From: JBMOOG01 sp049324535
Lineage (GTDB): Bacteria > Pseudomonadota > Alphaproteobacteria > Rhodobacterales > Rhodobacteraceae
Direction of reading: 5' to 3'
Assembly: GCA_049324535.1 (NCBI GenBank)
Contig: JBMOOG010000001.1
Span: forward strand, 620,001 to 684,000
DNA: 64,000 bases
The translations under genes and the position numbers were made by a program. The notes beneath the pieces are model-generated. The model worked only from the letters and a program-made list of their open reading frames with translations. It was not told the DNA's origin and searched no databases. Below are positions 49,841 to 58,009 of the stretch, in pieces. Within the stretch, counting starts at the first letter, position 1. Every line of letters starts with the position of its first letter.

Positions 49841-50763
49841 CAGAGTTCGTGCGCCCAGGGTGGGTTGGCGCCGGGGCGCGACACGGTGACGGCGGCCGCG
49901 CGCACGCCCAGAGACAGCGCTGCCCGCAGCTCGGCCTCGGTCAGACGGGCGACGCGGTCGCGAGTCAGCGCGCCGGACTGGTGCAGGGCGGCGAGGATGC
50001 CCGCGTTGAACGTGTCGCCCGCGCCGACGGTATCGGCCACGGCCACCTTGCGGGCCGGCTCGAACAGGGTCTGGCCGGCGGTGAAGGCGTGCGCCCCGGT
50101 GGCCCCTTCGGTCACGAACACCGCCTGCGGACCGCGGGCGAGGATGCGGCGGGCCAGCGGCTCGATCTCGCCCGGGCCTTCCAGCCAGCGCAGGTCCTCG
50201 TCCGACAGCTTCACGATCTGCGCCAGTCCGGTCATCCGCGCGATGCGGGCGCGATAGGCGGCCTCGTCGGCGATGAAGGACGGGCGGATGTTCGGGTCGA
50301 TCATCAGCACGCGGCCCGATCCGGCCTCGCGGGTCATCAGCGACTCGTAGGTGGCACCGCCCGGCTCGACCATCAGGCTGATGCCGCCGAAGAACAGGGC
50401 ACCGACCGAGGCGGGCAGCACCGGCAGGTCGGCGGGCGCCAACATCCGGCCCGCGGTGCCCTCATCGTAGAAGGCATAGCTGGCCTGGCCGTCGACCAGC
50501 CGCACGAAGGCCAGCGTCGTGGGCCGGGCCGACCGGACCGCAAGCCGGGTGTCGACCTTCGAGGCCGTCAGGACGTCGATCAGCATCTCGCCGAAGAAGT
50601 CGGTCGAGAGGCCGCTGAGGAACCCCGAGGGCGCGCCAAGCCGGCCGAGCGCGATGGCGGTATTGAACACGGCGCCACCCGCATAGGGCGCGAAGGCCGC
50701 CTCGCCCTCGACGCTCCGGCGCGGGAGCATGTCGATCAGGGCCTCTCCGCAACTCAGGATCAT
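49840..50763 (-). CDS. PfkB-family sugar kinase (fructokinase-like)
   Basis: A 307-residue ribokinase-fold kinase. MILSCGEALIDMLPR is the opening of bacterial fructokinases, AGGAVFNTAIALGRLG is the substrate loop, and DTVGAGDTFNAGILAAL (Asp as catalytic base) is the PfkB signature 2. The substrate is probably fructose or a related ketose. The gene runs leftward into dtd. A 165-base gap separates it from the divergent GAF-HTH regulator gene. Confidence 0.9.
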   Translation of the reverse strand: MILSCGEALIDMLPRRSVEGEAAFAPYAGGAVFNTAIALGRLGAPSGFLSGLSTDFFGEMLIDVLTASKVDTRLAVRSARPTTLAFVRLVDGQASYAFYDEGTAGRMLAPADLPVLPASVGALFFGGISLMVEPGGATYESLMTREAGSGRVLMIDPNIRPSFIADEAAYRARIARMTGLAQIVKLSDEDLRWLEGPGEIEPLARRILARGPQAVFVTEGATGAHAFTAGQTLFEPARKVAVADTVGAGDTFNAGILAALHQSGALTRDRVARLTEAELRAALSLGVRAAAVTVSRPGANPPWAHEL

Positions 50764-50928
50764 GTCGGTCCTCCGTCTCGCCTCTCCGGGAATAGCCGAG
50801 CCGCGCCATCGCATCAACCGCGCCGCGGCCGGCCGAAGTTTCCCTTTCGACCGGAACGCGGGATGGGCTAACCTGCCCGTGCCTCCGGCCGTGCGGATGG
50901 GCCGGCCGGCGAGAGGGAGGACGACAGC

Positions 50929-51885
50929 GTGCCGCGAGCCGCGGATCGACACGAGGACCGGATCGCCGCGGCGCTGGCCGCCGGAAAGGCCGCCCGCTCG
51001 CCCATCGTCGCGTCCTGGGCGCGGTCGATGCAGATGCACGGTCTCGATCCGGCCCGCGGGGCCGCGCACGAGCGGCTGAGCGAGCGCGAGCTGGCCGAAC
51101 TCATCGAGGCGCTGGGTCCGGTGCTGGCCGCCGCGCGCCCGACCGTCGAGCGGCTGTTCAGCGCCGTAAGCGACCTCGGCGCCTGCGTGATCGTGGCCAA
51201 CGCCCAGGGCATTCCGCTGCTTCGCTATGGCCGGCGCGCGCAGGACGATGATTTCGCCCGGGTCGGTCTCTGGACCGGCACGCTCTGGTCCGAGGCCTCG
51301 GCCGGCACCAACGGCATCGGCACCTGCCTGGCCGAGGGCCGGCCGGTGGTGATCCACCGCGACCAGCATTTCCTCGCGGCCAACACCGGGCTGACCTGCG
51401 CCTCGGCGCCGATCCATGCCGCCGAGGGCGAGCTGGTGGGCGTGCTCGACGTGTCCTTCGCGCGCGAGCCTGTCGGCTCCGGCGTGGCGGGTCTGGTCAG
51501 CCACGCCGTCTGCGAAGCGGCCCGCAAGGTCGAGGCCGATCTCTTCCATGCCCGGTTCCCGAGGGCGCGCATGGTGATGGTGCCGGGCACCGAGCGGGGC
51601 ATCGGGGCGCTTCTGGCCGTCGATGCCGATGATCTGGTGATCGGGGCCACGCGCGCGGCGCGCCAGCACCTCGGGCTTTCCGGGGATCTCCAGCGCGCGC
51701 CGCGGCCGCTGGCGGATGTGCTCGGCGTCGATGCGCACGACCTTCCAGAGGACGGCGAGAGGGCGGTGCTGGCCCGGGCGCTGGCCCGTGCGGGCGGCAA
51801 CATGTCGGCTGCGGCGCGGGCGCTGGGCCTCAGCCGGGCCACCCTGCACCGCAAGCTGCGCGACCGGTCCGATTCCGGCGGCTGA
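50929..51885 (+). CDS. AcoR-like GAF / Fis-type HTH regulator lacking an AAA+ domain
   Basis: A 318-residue regulator. The N-terminal part RSPIVASWARSMQMHGLDPA, and the GAF region with WSEASAGTNGIGTCLAEGRPVVIHRDQHFL, match AcoR-type activators. The C-terminus (about residues 285-308) is a Fis-type HTH, NMSAAARALGLSRATLHRKLR. The sigma54-interacting AAA+ domain normally between them is absent, so it cannot act as a standard sigma54 activator. GTG start after a GGGAGGA ribosome-binding site. It lies directly before an aldehyde dehydrogenase gene, which it probably controls in response to an alcohol, aldehyde or acetoin-like signal. Confidence 0.85.
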   Translation: MPRAADRHEDRIAAALAAGKAARSPIVASWARSMQMHGLDPARGAAHERLSERELAELIEALGPVLAAARPTVERLFSAVSDLGACVIVANAQGIPLLRYGRRAQDDDFARVGLWTGTLWSEASAGTNGIGTCLAEGRPVVIHRDQHFLAANTGLTCASAPIHAAEGELVGVLDVSFAREPVGSGVAGLVSHAVCEAARKVEADLFHARFPRARMVMVPGTERGIGALLAVDADDLVIGATRAARQHLGLSGDLQRAPRPLADVLGVDAHDLPEDGERAVLARALARAGGNMSAAARALGLSRATLHRKLRDRSDSGG

Positions 51886-51905
51886 CTGTCGCAGTCCTGC
51901 GACAG
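51886..51905. promoter_or_regulatory. Perfect 9+9 palindrome between the regulator and aldehyde dehydrogenase genes
   Basis: CTGTCGCAG, a 2-base centre and CTGCGACAG begin at the base after the regulator's stop codon and about 100 bases before the aldehyde dehydrogenase start. No U-tract follows. The position and symmetry fit a binding site for the dimeric Fis-type HTH protein better than a terminator, although both are possible. Confidence 0.55.
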
Positions 51906-52004
51906 GTCGGGCGGGCGGGCCGCCGCCCCCGGGCTGATCGCCGGGGCGGGAGGGCGCAGTCTTCCGGGAGCCGCGAGGAGGCGGCCCACCCAGAGGAGGA
52001 CATC

Positions 52005-53525
52005 ATGAACAAGCAGACCCAGGCCGACTTCCGCACGGCCTCGCCGTTCAGGACCCGCTACGACAACTTCATCGGCGGCCGGTTCGTGCCCCCGGTGAAC
52101 GGGCGCTACATGGACAACATCACCCCGATCACCGGCGCGGTGGTCTGCGAAGTGGCGCGGTCCGACAAGGCCGATATCGAGAAGGCGCTCGATGCCGCCC
52201 ACGCCGCGCGCGAGGCCTGGGGCAGGACCTCGGCCGCGCACCGGTCGAATGTCCTGCTGCGGATCGCCGATGTGATGGAGGCGAACCTCGACCTGCTCGC
52301 CGCGGCCGAGACCTGGGACAACGGCAAGCCGATCCGCGAGACGGTCAACGCCGACATCCCGCTGTCGGTCGATCATTTCCGCTATTTCGCCGGTGTCCTG
52401 CGCGCGCAGGAAGGTACCATGTCGGAGATCGACCACGACACCGTGGCCTATCACTTCCACGAACCGCTCGGCGTCGTCGGCCAGATCATCCCGTGGAACT
52501 TCTCGATCCTGATGGCGGCCTGGAAGCTCGCGCCGGCGCTGGCCGCCGGCAACTGCATCGTGATGAAGCCGGCCGAACAGACGCCGGCGGCGATCATGGT
52601 TCTGATGGAGCTGATCGGCGACCTGCTGCCCGCGGGCGTGCTGAACGTCGTGAACGGCACCGGCGCCGAGGCCGGCGACGCGCTGGCACGGTCGAACCGC
52701 ATCGCCAAGATCGCCTTCACCGGATCGACCGCCACCGGGCGCAAGATCATGGAAGCCGCGACCGTGAACCTGATCCCGGTCACGCTCGAACTGGGCGGCA
52801 AGTCCCCGAACATCTTCTTCGAGGACGTGATGGCCGAGGACGACGCCTTCCTCGACAAGGCGGTCGAGGGCTTCGTGCTCTTCGCCTTCAACCAGGGCGA
52901 GGTCTGCACCTGCCCGTCGCGCGCGCTGATCCAGGAAAGCATCTACGACCGGTTCATCGAGCGCTGCATCGAGCGGGTGAAGGCGATCAAGCAGGGCGAT
53001 CCGCGCGACATGGCGACCATGGTCGGCGCGCAGGCGAGCAAGCAGCAGCACGACAAGATCCTGTCCTACCTGACCATCGGCCGCGAGGAAGGCGCTCAGG
53101 TGCTGGTCGGCGGCGACGCGGCCCGCTTCAACGGCGATCTGGCGCAGGGCTTCTATATCCAGCCGACGATCCTGAAGGGCCACAACAAGATGCGGGTCTT
53201 CCAGGAGGAAATCTTCGGACCCGTCGTCAGCGTCACCACCTTCAAGGACGAGACCGAGGCGCTCGCCCTTGCCAATGACACGATGTACGGGCTCGGCGCC
53301 GGGGTCTGGACCCGCGACGGCACCCGCGCCTACCGGTTCGGACGCGGGATCGAGGCCGGCCGGGTCTGGGTGAACAACTACCACGCCTATCCGGCGCATG
53401 CGGCCTTCGGCGGCTACAAGCAGTCCGGTATCGGTCGCGAGACCCACAAGATGATGCTCGACCACTATCAGCAGACCAAGAACATGCTGGTCAGCTACAA
53501 CCCGAACAAGCTCGGGTTCTTCTGA
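52005..53525 (+). CDS. NAD-dependent aldehyde dehydrogenase (ExaC/AcoD type)
   Basis: A 506-residue ALDH. WNFSILMAAWKLAPALAAGN is the cofactor-binding entry, Glu262 lies in LELGGKSPN, and the catalytic Cys301 in NQGEVCTCPSRAL. The CTC pattern and the AcoR-like neighbour point to an acetaldehyde or short-chain aldehyde dehydrogenase. GGAGGA precedes the start. Hairpin and dispersed repeat follow the stop. Probably controlled by the upstream GAF-HTH protein through the palindrome at 51886-51905. Confidence 0.93.
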   Translation: MNKQTQADFRTASPFRTRYDNFIGGRFVPPVNGRYMDNITPITGAVVCEVARSDKADIEKALDAAHAAREAWGRTSAAHRSNVLLRIADVMEANLDLLAAAETWDNGKPIRETVNADIPLSVDHFRYFAGVLRAQEGTMSEIDHDTVAYHFHEPLGVVGQIIPWNFSILMAAWKLAPALAAGNCIVMKPAEQTPAAIMVLMELIGDLLPAGVLNVVNGTGAEAGDALARSNRIAKIAFTGSTATGRKIMEAATVNLIPVTLELGGKSPNIFFEDVMAEDDAFLDKAVEGFVLFAFNQGEVCTCPSRALIQESIYDRFIERCIERVKAIKQGDPRDMATMVGAQASKQQHDKILSYLTIGREEGAQVLVGGDAARFNGDLAQGFYIQPTILKGHNKMRVFQEEIFGPVVSVTTFKDETEALALANDTMYGLGAGVWTRDGTRAYRFGRGIEAGRVWVNNYHAYPAHAAFGGYKQSGIGRETHKMMLDHYQQTKNMLVSYNPNKLGFF

Positions 53526-53534
53526 GGCGAGGAC

Positions 53535-53553
53535 GGGGGGCCGCCGGCCCCCC
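53535..53553 (+). terminator. Hairpin after the aldehyde dehydrogenase gene
   Basis: GGGGGGCC and GGCCCCCC form an 8-base-pair stem with a 3-base loop, 9 bases after the stop codon. No clear U-tract; it lies between convergent genes. Confidence 0.55.
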
Positions 53554-53563
53554 GCACCCCCCC

Positions 53564-53588
53564 GGGGGTATTTGGGCGAAGAAGAAGC
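53564..53588. repeat. Dispersed 25-base rhodobacterial-type intergenic element, copy 2 (inverted)
   Basis: The reverse complement matches the copy at 35095-35119 at 24 of 25 positions. Like the first copy it sits between two convergent genes and next to a hairpin, which suggests a role in transcript ends. Confidence 0.6.
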
Positions 53589-53593
53589 GCCGG

Positions 53594-54742
53594 TCAGAAG
53601 CCCTGCTGGTCAAGCAGGGGCGCGTAGTAGGCCGCGGCGGCGGCCACGATGGCGAGGGCGATCACTGCAAGCGCGATCTTGATCCAGGACCAGGGGCGTT
53701 CCCCCTGCACCTTGCCGGTCTGGCCGTTGACCACGAAGCGGTAGCTGCGCCCGCCGTAACGGTAGGCGGCGGTCCAGACGGGCAGGAGGATGTGCTTGAA
53801 GGTGACGGCGCCGATCTCGGTCTCGATCCGGTCCACCTGCTGGCGGTCGCCGCCGATGTCGAAGCGCACGTCGCGTTCGATCATGCGGTCCATGAAGGCG
53901 CGGGCTTCGGTCATGCCGGCCTCGAGATCGACGGTGTAGCCCTCGGCGCGGAAGCCCGCGAGGAATTCCGGCTGGTAGGGCACGAGCCGCGACAGGTCCC
54001 AGGGCATCAGCCCGTCGGTGTAGGACCGGGGAAGCGAGGTCGCCGCCAGCACCAGCACGTCGTCGAAAAAGCGCGCGACCCGGCCCGTGACCGGCTGCCA
54101 GCGGATCTTCGCGACCTGGCGCATCTCGCGCCGGGTGCGGCCCTGGGCATCGCGGACCATGACCGGTTCGGATTCGTAGTAGATCGTGCCGCGCTGGCCC
54201 GCGTAGCGCGACCGGGTGTCGGCGTCGAAGGTCCAGTAGGGCACATAGACCCCGGTCATCGCGCGCCCCTTGCGGGCGTAGTCCACGAGGCCGGAGGGCG
54301 CAAACCACAGAGAGCCGAGCCAGTCGGTCATCGCCGCCCGGGCCTCGCGTTCCGACAGGATGAACGGTGCGAGGCCGCGGGGCTTGATGTGCCGGCTGGT
54401 GCCGGTGTCGGCCACCACGGGGGTCGCGCAGAACGGGCATTCGGTGGCGTGCACCTCGGGGTCGAACGCGATCTCGGCCCCGCAGTTCGGGCAGCGCGAG
54501 TAGCGCTGGGTCTCGATCTCGGCCTCGGGCAGCCGCGCCTCGATCGCGCGGCGGAAGTCCAGCTCCTGGATCGGCTGGGCGCCGCCGCGCGGCAGGGTGA
54601 CCGGCTCGGAGTAGCCGCAATGGTCGCAGACCAGACGGGCGTCGGCCGGCGAAAAGCGCAGGTCCGCGCCGCATTGCGGGCAGGGAAAGCGGTGTTCCTC
54701 CTCGACGGCCTTCGGGACCGGCGGCGCGGCGGCATCGCTCAC
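53594..54742 (-). CDS. Zinc-ribbon membrane protein (YdjG-like)
   Basis: A 382-residue protein with two N-terminal CxxC zinc ribbons (FPCPQCGADLRF...VCDHCGY, then SRCPNCGAEI...TECPFCATP), a long central domain with WFAPSGLVDYARKGRAMTGVYVPYWTFDADT, and one C-terminal membrane span (about 352-372). Proteins of this kind are often mislabelled primosomal helicases; they resemble Bacillus YdjG, which works with the SPFH protein YdjI. It follows the SPFH gene by 9 bases and is the last gene of the operon. Probably inner-membrane anchored with the ribbons in the cytoplasm. Confidence 0.8.
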   Translation of the reverse strand: MSDAAAPPVPKAVEEEHRFPCPQCGADLRFSPADARLVCDHCGYSEPVTLPRGGAQPIQELDFRRAIEARLPEAEIETQRYSRCPNCGAEIAFDPEVHATECPFCATPVVADTGTSRHIKPRGLAPFILSEREARAAMTDWLGSLWFAPSGLVDYARKGRAMTGVYVPYWTFDADTRSRYAGQRGTIYYESEPVMVRDAQGRTRREMRQVAKIRWQPVTGRVARFFDDVLVLAATSLPRSYTDGLMPWDLSRLVPYQPEFLAGFRAEGYTVDLEAGMTEARAFMDRMIERDVRFDIGGDRQQVDRIETEIGAVTFKHILLPVWTAAYRYGGRSYRFVVNGQTGKVQGERPWSWIKIALAVIALAIVAAAAAYYAPLLDQQGF

Positions 54743-54751
54743 GATGACGCC

Positions 54752-55858
54752 TCAGCCCTTGGGCAGGGGCGGCGGGGGCGGCTGCACGGTGAAGAGCGTC
54801 GCAAGTTCCGTCACATCGCCGGCCGCGGTCCAGCCGTCCATGCCGGGCGACCAGACCAGCGTGTCCCGCGCGAGGCTGCCGTCGGCCACCATCCGCCCGA
54901 GGTGGCCGCGCCCGAAGGGGCCGGTGGCGGCGCCGTTCTGCGCGACGTGCCAGACCTTCTCCACCGGCGGCGGCGGGGGCGGGGCTGCGGCACCGGGCGT
55001 GGCACCCCAGGGCCCGCCGGCCATACGCCCGCCCATCGCCATGCCGATGCCGGCGCCGACCGCCGCGCCCATCGCGCCGCCCGCGCCCGAGCCGGGCTGG
55101 GTCAGCGCCTCGGCCGCGGCATACTGGCCGAAGCGGTTCAGGTCGCCGACGATCCCCATCGAGGTGCGCTTGTCGAGCATCTTCTCGACCTCTTCGGGCA
55201 GCGAGATGTTCTCGATGTAGAACTCGGGGATCGAAAGGCCGTAGGCCGCGATCGCCGGCGCGATGGCCTGGGCCACGATCTTGCCGAGCTGGTTGGTGTT
55301 CGCGGCCATGTCGAGCACCGGGATGCCCGAGGCGGCGATCACGCGCGAGAATTCCTGCACGATGATGTTGCGGATCTGGAAGCTGATCTCGTCGGCGGTG
55401 AATTCGCCGTCGGTGCCGACGATTTCGGCCATGAACTTCGCCGGATCCGAGACGCGCATGGCGTAGGTGCCATAGGCGCGCAGCCGCACCGGACCGAATT
55501 CGGGGTCGCGGGCGATGATCGGGTTCTTCGTCCCCCATTTCTGGTCGGTGAAGCGGGTGGTGTTGACGAAGTAGATTTCCGACTTGAAGGGCGAGCGGAA
55601 GCCGTGATCCCAGTGCTGGAGCGTGGTCAGGATCGGCATGTTGTTGGTCTCGAGCATGTAGAGACCGGGGGTGAACACGTCGGCGATCTGGCCCTCGTGG
55701 ACGAAGACCGCGGCCTGCCCTTCGCGCACGGTCAGCTTGGCGCCGTATTTGATCGCGTGGCCCTGGCGCTCGAACCGCCAGACCATGGTGTCGCGGGTGT
55801 CGTCCGTCCAGTGGATGACGTCGATGAATTCGCCCGAGAGAAAGTCGAGAATACCCAT
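54752..55858 (-). CDS. SPFH-domain protein with C-terminal GYF-like domain (YdjI-like)
   Basis: A 368-residue protein. Residues 1 to about 225 are the SPFH/virion-core-like domain of the YdjI group (MGILDFLSGEFIDVIHWTDDT, MVWRFERQGHAIKYGAKLTVREGQAAVFV, ITTLQHWDHGF-like segment). A Gly/Ala/Met-rich hydrophobic linker (about 245-280), a proline run, and a GYF_2 domain (VWHVAQNGAATGPFGRGHLGRMV...WTAAGDV) follow. The ATG at 55858 is used because AGGAGG lies 6 bases upstream of it; a GTG 6 bases further upstream would overlap that site. Members scaffold membrane-protection systems; a phage origin is not implied by the virion-core name. Confidence 0.85.
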   Translation of the reverse strand: MGILDFLSGEFIDVIHWTDDTRDTMVWRFERQGHAIKYGAKLTVREGQAAVFVHEGQIADVFTPGLYMLETNNMPILTTLQHWDHGFRSPFKSEIYFVNTTRFTDQKWGTKNPIIARDPEFGPVRLRAYGTYAMRVSDPAKFMAEIVGTDGEFTADEISFQIRNIIVQEFSRVIAASGIPVLDMAANTNQLGKIVAQAIAPAIAAYGLSIPEFYIENISLPEEVEKMLDKRTSMGIVGDLNRFGQYAAAEALTQPGSGAGGAMGAAVGAGIGMAMGGRMAGGPWGATPGAAAPPPPPPVEKVWHVAQNGAATGPFGRGHLGRMVADGSLARDTLVWSPGMDGWTAAGDVTELATLFTVQPPPPPLPKG

Positions 55859-55873
55859 GCTCACCTCCTGCGC

Positions 55874-56815
55874 TCAGCTGTCCCCGCCGATCAGCTCGGC
55901 GGCGATGGTTTCGACGATCGGGCGGGCCTCGGACTCGGTCATGCCGGTCCGCAGCCTGCGGTCATAGAGAATGCGCAGCATCATCTCGTCCTGCGACGTC
56001 AGCAATGCGAATTCCTCGTCGTCGTTGAAGATCGACGGACGCGCGTCGGGGCTGTCGTTGGCCAGCCCCATCGCCTGCGCGAGTTCCTCGTGGATGCAGG
56101 ACAGGCGCAGCCGGTCGGGATGCTCGGCGCGGATCACGATGATGGCCCGCTCATAGCCGTAGCGGTCCGGCGGCTGCTGGGAGATCGCCGTGCAATAGGT
56201 CGATCGGGGCATCTGCGTGACCGACGCGAGCGTGGCCGCGTCGATCCCCGGGCTGAGCTCGCGCAGCAGGGGCTCGGCGGCGCGGCGTTCGTCCTCGTCG
56301 AGCATCAGGACATGGAAGTTGGCGTCCGCCCGGCCCGGCGCCATCGCGATGGGCACCCCCGTGAGCCGCGACAGCCGGCTTGCGAAATGCGCGATCTCGG
56401 TGCGGTCGGTCAGCTGCTGTCCCGCGGGGACCGAAAGGCCGAAGTCCACCGACATGCGGATCGGCGTCTCCCAGCGGCGCAGATGGGTCGCGGTGCGCCG
56501 GGCGACCAGCGTTCCGCCGACGGGGGTGAATTCGTCGTAGAAGGCGATCCGCAGGAAGTTCTCGGTGAGCTGCCGCGCGGTGAAGGGAGCGTCCTTCGGT
56601 GCGGTCTCGGTTCGCAGCCGCCCCTGGTCGAGATAGGCGGCCTGCACGCGGGCCAGGTGCGCGCGCATGGCCTCGCTGTCGGCCGAGGCCTGCGGGAGCG
56701 GCGCCGACGGTGCGGGCGGCGGGGCGAGCGGCGGCGCGAGCGGCTCGACGCAGGCGCAGAGCGTCCCCGTCAGCGCAGCCGCCAGCCACAGCCCGCCATG
56801 CCCGCGACGCCGCAT
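55874..56815 (-). CDS. DUF2927 probable lipoprotein
   Basis: A 313-residue exported protein: a hydrophobic leader ending in TGTLCACVEP (possible lipobox around Cys22), a Pro/Ala-rich linker, then the DUF2927 domain with FLRIAFYDEF, a metalloprotease-like LSCIHEELAQAMGLANDSPDARPSIFNDDEEFALLT segment and a helical end. The HEELAQ motif resembles a zinc-binding HExxxQ, but hydrolase activity is unproven. Common in Rhodobacterales beside TelA and SPFH genes (recollection). Five bases separate it from telA. Confidence 0.75.
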   Translation of the reverse strand: MRRRGHGGLWLAAALTGTLCACVEPLAPPLAPPPAPSAPLPQASADSEAMRAHLARVQAAYLDQGRLRTETAPKDAPFTARQLTENFLRIAFYDEFTPVGGTLVARRTATHLRRWETPIRMSVDFGLSVPAGQQLTDRTEIAHFASRLSRLTGVPIAMAPGRADANFHVLMLDEDERRAAEPLLRELSPGIDAATLASVTQMPRSTYCTAISQQPPDRYGYERAIIVIRAEHPDRLRLSCIHEELAQAMGLANDSPDARPSIFNDDEEFALLTSQDEMMLRILYDRRLRTGMTESEARPIVETIAAELIGGDS

Positions 56816-56820
56816 GGCCG

Positions 56821-58005
56821 TCAGGCCGAGGTGCCGATGGTGGCGCCGGTGCCGGTCGGGCGCGCCCGCGCCGCCGCCAGCGTGTCGCGCAGTTCGGCCT
56901 CCATCTTCTTCAGGTCTGCCTCGGCCGCGGCCCGCTTGCGCTTGCCTTCGTCGGCGATCCGCAGGCTGTCCTCGATGGTGGCGATCAGGTCGGCGTTGGC
57001 GGCCTTGACCGCCTCGATGTCGAAGACGCCGCGCTCCATCTCGCTGCGCACGGCCTCGTTCGCCTGCCGCAGGTTCTTCGCGTTCGCGGTCAGAAGCTCG
57101 TTCGTCAGGTCGTTCGCCTCGCGCACGGCGGCGGCCGCTTCGGAGGAGCGCTGGATGGTGACCGCCTGGGCGAGCTGCGTCTCCCAGAGCGGCACCGTGT
57201 TCACCAAGGTCGAGTTGATCTTGGTCACCAGGCTCTTGTCGTTCTCCTGAACGAGCCGGATCGAGGGCAGCGACTGCATGGTCACCTGGCGCGTGAGCTT
57301 CAGGTCATGGACGCGGCGCTCCAGATCGTCGCGGGCGGCGCGCAGGTCGCGCAGCTCCTGCGCGGCCATCACCTTCCTGTCCTCGGGCGCCGCGGCCACC
57401 GCCGCCTCCTTCGCCGGGATGTCGGTCGCGTCCAGTTCGCGCAGCTTCTCCTCGCCCGCGGCGATGTAAAGCGCGAGCTCGTCGTAGAAGTTGAGCGTCT
57501 TGTCATAGAGCATGTCCAGCGACTTGATGTCCTTGAGGAGCCGGTGCTCATGGCCCAGAAGATCGTCGGTGATCTTGTCGATCTGGCTCTGCACCTTCTC
57601 GAAGCGCGCAAGGAAATTGGCAAAGGGCGCGGTGCGGCCCAGCAGGCGCTCCCACCAGGACAGCTTGCGGCGCACGTCCAGTTCCGAGACCGAGAACCCG
57701 CGGATGGTGGTGACGATGTCGCGCAGGCTGTCGCCCGCCGGTCCCACGTCCTTGTTGCGCACATCGGCCAGCATGGCCTGGCTGATCTGCTGCAGTTCGG
57801 CCTGCGCGGCCGAGCCGAAGTTCACGATCGACCCGGTGTCGGTCATGTCGAGTTCCGCCATCCGGGTGCGGATCGCCTCGGCGACCGGGGGTGCCGCCGC
57901 CGCCAGCGGCACGACCTCGCCCGAAGGCTCGGCCAGCACGACCGCCGTCACGGCCTCGATCTCGGCCACCGTCCGGGCCGCCGCGTCTCGCACGTTCTGG
58001 GTCAT
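56821..58005 (-). CDS. telA: TelA-family toxic-anion resistance protein
   Basis: A 394-residue, mostly alpha-helical cytoplasmic protein. LRDIVTTIRGFSVSELDVRRKLSWWERLLGRTAPFANFLARFEKVQSQIDKITDDL and TMQSLPSIRLVQENDKSLVTKINSTLVNTVPLWETQLAQAV are signature TelA segments. Coiled-coil-like stretches run through the second half. The family is linked to tellurite and cell-envelope stress resistance. The ATG at 58005 follows a GGAG and lies 4 bases after the XpaC-like gene. The pair corresponds to Bacillus yaaN and xpaC. Confidence 0.92.
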   Translation of the reverse strand: MTQNVRDAAARTVAEIEAVTAVVLAEPSGEVVPLAAAAPPVAEAIRTRMAELDMTDTGSIVNFGSAAQAELQQISQAMLADVRNKDVGPAGDSLRDIVTTIRGFSVSELDVRRKLSWWERLLGRTAPFANFLARFEKVQSQIDKITDDLLGHEHRLLKDIKSLDMLYDKTLNFYDELALYIAAGEEKLRELDATDIPAKEAAVAAAPEDRKVMAAQELRDLRAARDDLERRVHDLKLTRQVTMQSLPSIRLVQENDKSLVTKINSTLVNTVPLWETQLAQAVTIQRSSEAAAAVREANDLTNELLTANAKNLRQANEAVRSEMERGVFDIEAVKAANADLIATIEDSLRIADEGKRKRAAAEADLKKMEAELRDTLAAARARPTGTGATIGTSA

Positions 58006-58009
58006 CGCA

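Noticed and set aside
51906..52004. Sigma54 promoter before the aldehyde dehydrogenase gene
   Set aside because: No TGGCAC-N5-TTGC match was found, and the neighbouring regulator lacks the AAA+ domain needed for it.
54752..55858. Virion-core annotation as evidence for a prophage
   Set aside because: The domain is the cellular SPFH/YdjI type; no phage structural, integrase or lysis genes are nearby.
53792..57250. A 1152-codon open frame on the plus strand
   Set aside because: It runs antisense through four well-supported minus-strand genes, has low-complexity Arg/Gly/His-rich translation and no family motifs; such frames are common in GC-rich DNA.
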